Source: Pyrus communis
Lineage: Eukaryota; Streptophyta; Magnoliopsida; Rosales; Rosaceae
Assembly (NCBI RefSeq): GCF_963583255.1
Contig: NC_084818.1
Coordinates: forward strand, 7,416,149 to 7,480,148
Length of the DNA stretch: 64,000 nt
Reading direction: 5' to 3'
The translations under genes were made by a program, and so were the position numbers. Every line of letters starts with the position of its first letter. Within the stretch, counting starts at the first letter, position 1. This document shows positions 59,666 through 64,000 of this stretch, in pieces. The notes under the pieces are model-generated. The model did not search any database and was not told the origin of the DNA. It was given only the letters and a program-made list of their open reading frames with translations.

Positions 59666-60020
59666 CTAGCCTCTCCGCAAGTGCGTGAGCACATGCAAGA
59701 GGCATTTTTTCATTACGGGCGCTACGCGCCCCTAAAATAGGTTGCTTTAGTTGTTTTCTTATTTGCTTATCCAAAGTTTTGGATTTTGGATGACTAACTC
59801 ATTTTTCCAACGAACTTGTGAGATGCTAACACCCATCATTCCTCCTATCTTTTTAATAGATACCTTCAACATGCGTTTTTTTTTCCCTTTTGATTAGAAG
59901 TAGTAAGCACTAACTCTGGAACCAAGGAATATGTTACTATAAAAGAACCAAAAGCATCTAGCCTTTTTGCACGCGCTCTTGCGTGTGCGAAACGCCATTA
60001 CGGTCACTACGCGCTCCTAA
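59666..60020. repeat. Two GC-rich hairpin modules, Helitron-like
   Basis: Module 1 (59666-59735) reads CTAGCCTCTCCGCA..GCATGCAAGAGGC-like sequence, then the perfect hairpin GGGCGC-TAC-GCGCCC (59717-59731) followed at once by CTAA. Module 2 (59958-60020) reads CTAGCCTTTTTGCACGCG, then GCCATTACGGTCACTACGCG and CTCCTAA. A GC hairpin followed by CTRR is seen at Helitron 3' ends. The spacing here is shorter than usual, so this is only a possibility. Confidence 0.4.
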
Positions 60021-60729
60021 GTTATATATGTGTAATCGACATATTCTATTTAGAGGGCCTTTTTATTATCCTCGAAGGACATGCACTATGTATCATTTTC
60101 TACCATTAATTAGAATTCTACTTTAATAACTTAAATTTCCTTTCTTTTCCTGTATTTTGGGTACAAATAGTTCACAACAATCACACAATTTCCTCAAAAT
60201 CTTAGCACAACCGGATTTCAACTCAAGGTTTACCTTAGGATTAGACTTAGAAATACAATATTAAGAGAATTTATTTTAGTATTGTGTTGGACAACGTTGA
60301 GAAGTTACTTTGCAGTATTTTTTACTCTTATGCAATAATACATTAGTAAATAAGGATGTAATAGTAGTACATTTTAAATAAAATAAAAATCATATATACA
60401 CTTGTATTACATTTAATCCAAACCAAGAATAAAAGAAAATTTACTCTATGTTTGATAGAATACAAAAACATGCATCTATAAGCATCTACTATTAAACTAA
60501 TAAGCAAGGCAACAACATCAACTTTTGGCAATCACATCTTAACGGTAGACACTTCATAACAATAATATGATCTCCACCAGTCACCAATACCATTATTAGA
60601 ACTTAGAAGCAACTTGTCCTGCATTTGCATAATATACACAACCGGGATTTGATTCATAAGAAAAAGGAAACTCCATGATACTTAATCTCTTTTCATATCT
60701 TGGTAGATAAAATTCCATGCTACTTATTC

Positions 60730-60772
<43 letters not shown>

Positions 60773-61075
60773 TTTATGTTGATGGTTCATAAGAAAATGA
60801 AACTCCATGCTACTGTACTTACCCTTACAATATTATTTTCAAATTTGCATCTCACTATTGAAACTTTTTATAAAGAAAGATGATTAAGTGGGATAATGTG
60901 GAAAGAAAGTGATGAAAATTATCATGAAGAAGAAAGATGCAATAATAATATATAACTTCAACATTGTTATTGATGTTTGATAAAAGAATTGAAAAGCTTA
61001 AATAAATAAATAAAAAGCATATATATGCATGCGTGTGTACGGTACAGGAATGAAGAAACACTAATGGTCTTTTAC
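60021..61075. other. AT-rich intergenic DNA with a (TA)n run
   Basis: No gene seen. A TA microsatellite occupies about 60729-60769. CTCCATGMTACTTA-like sequence recurs around 60672, 60714 and 60804 as a short local repeat. Confidence 0.55.
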
Positions 61076-62114
61076 CTTGGTAGTGACTAATTTTGCAGTC
61101 ATATTCATGTGTGTGCAATGCAGTAAAAGCAAGCATCCGCCTTTTTTCTTTCCTGCAAGAAGAGACGGATAAATATAAATAACTATTAACCATAGTCCAA
61201 ATAAAAGGGAAGATTTAAAATGCATAAATTCAAACTATATAACTTAATTAAGATGAGAGGAGAATTGAAAGCATTGTCAATGAAAATTACAGAACAATCT
61301 AACTAAAAGTACAATAACCTTGAGTAACAGAGGCAGTTTAGCACCCAAATAAAATTGGTAGATTAACGAATATGAGTTCAAACGCGGAGGAAAGCAACAA
61401 AACCAATCAAACAACGAATTACCAATAGAATAAAACGACCAATATGATCAAAAATGCAAGCAACAAATTACCAATGCTCAAACAAAACCTCACTTCAGTT
61501 GAAATTCAAATTTGGAGAAGGTTAGAGAAAAAGGACTTGATGGGTTGGATACTTGGAATTGGTGCAGACAGGGCATTCCCTATAATTTATAGATATCATT
61601 CAAAAAAATAAGAAACAAAGGTGGTTAGGGAGATATTAAGGCGATTACAGGAAACAGACATGGTTAGTTGGAAGAGGCAATCTGCAAACACTAATTACCA
61701 GTAAATATTCACAGATGGAAAGCCTTTAGATATGCACCTGTTCTTCGAAACATCGTCAAATTTTTATCTAACGTGCCGCATGGTCTGGGTCTGCATCTCC
61801 ATAGCGAGTCTTTCCACAAAGTCCTTGGTTTAGTCCAAAAACAACACAATCAAAATCAACGAAGAATGAAACCCAAATGTAAAATCAGGTAAAATAAAAC
61901 GCTGGATAAACCTGAAAAATCTAAAAACCATTGCAGAGTCAGAGTGATGAGTATTTATGTTCAACAGTAGAAAAGGAATTTCACCACTTGCTTGATTCTG
62001 ATTACTTGCTGAGGTTGCAAAGTGGGGACTTGGGACCTTGCTGCTAGATAACAGGCAGGCTGTTAATGAAAACTCATGAATAAGCTCGTCTTTGTCAACC
62101 TTTTTGTCCGCTCC
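61076..62114 (-). other. Possible exons of an unrecognised minus-strand gene
   Basis: Two stretches have good splice borders on the minus strand: 62114-61929 (after TATTGCAG, before GTTTTTAG; open for 62 codons starting GADKKVDKDELIHEFSLT) and 61152-61076 (after CTTGCAG, before GTAAAAGACC). Composition is less AT-rich than the surroundings. I do not recognise the product and cannot find a convincing start or end. A non-coding transcript or old pseudogene is equally possible. Confidence 0.2.
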
Positions 62115-62339
62115 CTGCAATAGGTTTGTGTATATTTCAAAATCAAAACTCAAGATAGATGGGAAAAGTAGACAAAAAAATGGATTAACAAAAGCAATTA
62201 ATTCCCGATAATATGAAATCAAACGCCAAGAACACAAAAGAGAAGGGGTAAACAAAATAAAAAACTGAATATCCGATAGACTGAGATGAGTCAATTTTTG
62301 TGTCATGTGAAAGATACAACCCAAACGTAACTGCTCATA

Positions 62340-63600
62340 GCAGTTTCAAAAAATGACGCCACCTTCATCCTCTCCCCTTGTGAACGGTTTTGCCATTTTA
62401 ATTAGTTTAGATTATCTCCTTTTTCTATTTGTTTTAATTTGTTTTTGTTGCCATTATCTTTTGTCTATCTCTCCTCTCCATAACTGCTAACCTTTTAGGG
62501 GATAATTATCATGATTTTTTTAAATTTAATTATCATGTTTTGTTTCAATACGGTTTCTGTTAAGTTTTTTTTTTACGTTTTTGTCCCTTTTTTCTTTTTC
62601 CTTTTTTTTTTTATTTATTTGTTTTCCAATACAGTTTTTTTGTTGAGATATGGTTTTTTACCAGTTTGTCCTTGTTTTTTTGAATTTTTTGGATTTTGAT
62701 TGTGAATGAAACAAAAGGGCATTTTTGGCATTTTAATAAGATATTTGATGATTAATATACATTATAGTTTATGTCAATAATTAGACACGGGATTATAAGT
62801 TTTTTTTTTTCCGTGTTGGATCTTTCTCCGGTGACGGTTTGTCTGATTGGTCAAAAAATGAAAGAAATAAATTATGAAATTCAAACTGAATTATGCTTCA
62901 TTTAATTAAAGCTTTGGTTTTGTCGGATTGTCATTGTTTGCCCTGTTTTCAGAGTATTCCCCTCCTTTTTCAGTTTGCGATTGCAGAGTTATGACCGACT
63001 TTCCGGCGACTTTTCAATCCAATCTGGGCATGGCTTGCCTTCAGATGACCGTCAAACAAATTCTATTGAACTCAGGTAGATTCTATAACAGCTGTATGTC
63101 ATTTTTTATTTCGGATTTGTGTTGATTTGAACGAAACTGTTAACGGTTTGGTTTTGCGGTCAGTTGTGGCTGTTTGTCGAGGCTTTGCTGGCTAAAAGGG
63201 ATTTTGTGTTTGGCTTCCTCCCCTGACAATTCTAAATACATTTATTTGCTGTCTTTTCCACGGTGAAAGTTATTTCTTTTGTGCCTGATTCCCGTGTCTG
63301 CTAAATTCACAAACTTGCTTTGTTGTAGTTAGACATTTCAGATTTTTTCACTCTACAGCACAACTTTACCCTTTGAATTACAACTACATTGTTTGTTACA
63401 ATCACTCCATTACCAGATCAACACTGAACCATCTCTTATTCATGTATGTTTGTTCCTTGTTGTAAATACAATGAATACACATACATGTCTGTAAAACTTT
63501 CTACAAATTTTATCCATACACTTTTGAACTCACAGCAACGCGCGAGCACAATGACTAGTTATACATATACTAAAACTCAACACACAGTTACTGTTCATTA
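62340..63600. other. T-rich intergenic DNA, no gene seen
   Basis: Long T runs dominate 62500-62830. A stretch at 62930-63130 is less biased and open for 65 codons on the plus strand, but no domain or splice context supports it. Confidence 0.5.
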
Positions 63601-63645
63601 TTTCAAGTTTGCCACTTTTGCTTTGCTGTCAAACGGAGAGCACAA

Positions 63646-63952
63646 TGGGGACACGTGGATCTTCACCGCTTCTTCCCTTCCGCCTCTTCGCCTCATCTGG
63701 CAAAACATTGTCCCCTTTAACTTTGTTGCTCGCAATTAACAGAACAAATATTCGAAACCTCAAACCAATAAATCGAAGAAAACCTAAAACCCTCAAATCA
63801 GCAAAGCGAATTCCCACACTTATCCGAACTTCGAAACCAACAAATCAATTTCAAGTGTTAAGCGGCTAGGTTCTAGGTCTTCTAATTTTGGTGAGCTGTT
63901 TTCGTACGAACGCCATCGAACCGTACCGTGTCGCCGTCTACAATTTAAGGTA
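63646..63952 (+). other. Possible 5' exon or leader of a gene running off the window
   Basis: The GC content rises. An ATG at 63645-63647 opens MGTRGSSPLLPFRLFASSG, plastid- or mitochondrion-targeting in style, and the frame stops at 63869. A possible 5' splice site AAG|GTATGA lies at about 63952. The rest would lie beyond 64000. Without it neither the coding nature nor the product can be judged. Confidence 0.25.
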
Positions 63953-64000
63953 TGAGGGGTTTCAAATTTATTTCTACAAGATTTTTAACAATCCAAGTGA

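Noticed and set aside
61830..62324. 164-codon minus-strand ORF as a single gene
   Set aside because: It runs through likely intron sequence (T-rich, Phe/Leu/Ser-biased). Only its middle part looks exon-like and is listed separately at low confidence.

Overview
The window is plant nuclear DNA: AT-rich, intron-containing genes of eudicot type separated by long stretches of transposon debris. The 5S-bearing Cassandra LTRs, the MITE families and the gene sequences fit a woody rosid, most likely Rosaceae (apple/pear/Prunus type). That assignment is inference; no database was searched.

Five protein genes can be supported. (1) 1-3095 (+): the last five exons of UPF2, the nonsense-mediated decay factor. 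(2) 25103-28846 (+): a nine-exon APETALA2/TOE-type transcription factor with a miR172 target site in its last exon. Its second AP2 domain lacks the small exon coding the YLG/EVEAAR core, yet the frame is kept. (3) 33593-35963 (+): a seven-exon DUF155 protein of the RETARDED ROOT GROWTH type, with a likely mitochondrial presequence and a C-terminal membrane anchor. (4) and (5) 38749-36262 and 45739-43527 (both -): two three-exon F-box/LRR/FBD paralogues from a tandem duplication that also copied their flanks.

The rest is mostly mobile DNA. 3.6-12 kb holds several short inverted-repeat MITEs, two with clear target-site duplications (TSDs). Cassandra TRIM LTRs carrying 5S rRNA-like sequence occur in three states: a solo LTR (12180-12475), a head-to-head palindrome (14669-14896) and a minus-strand tandem pair split by another solo LTR (31361-32579). 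Two 5'-truncated LINE copies of one family sit at 16.5-17.5 and 17.8-21.5 kb. The second is interrupted by a hAT element with a perfect 8-bp TSD, and by a DNA element that has captured a DUF3820-type host gene fragment.

46-64 kb is dominated by one LTR retrotransposon (50557-59355, minus strand) inserted into a MITE. Its two 2187-bp LTRs differ at a single position by eye, while its 4.4-kb interior has only broken gag and RT pieces. This suggests a recently moved, non-autonomous element. It also carries a repeated double-stem hairpin whose stems change in a compensatory way between copies, in both the LTRs and the interior. This is the most unusual structure in the window.

The genes show no evident shared pathway; their proximity is ordinary plant gene order. 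Splice sites were placed by hand from GT/AG boundaries, frame continuity and family knowledge.
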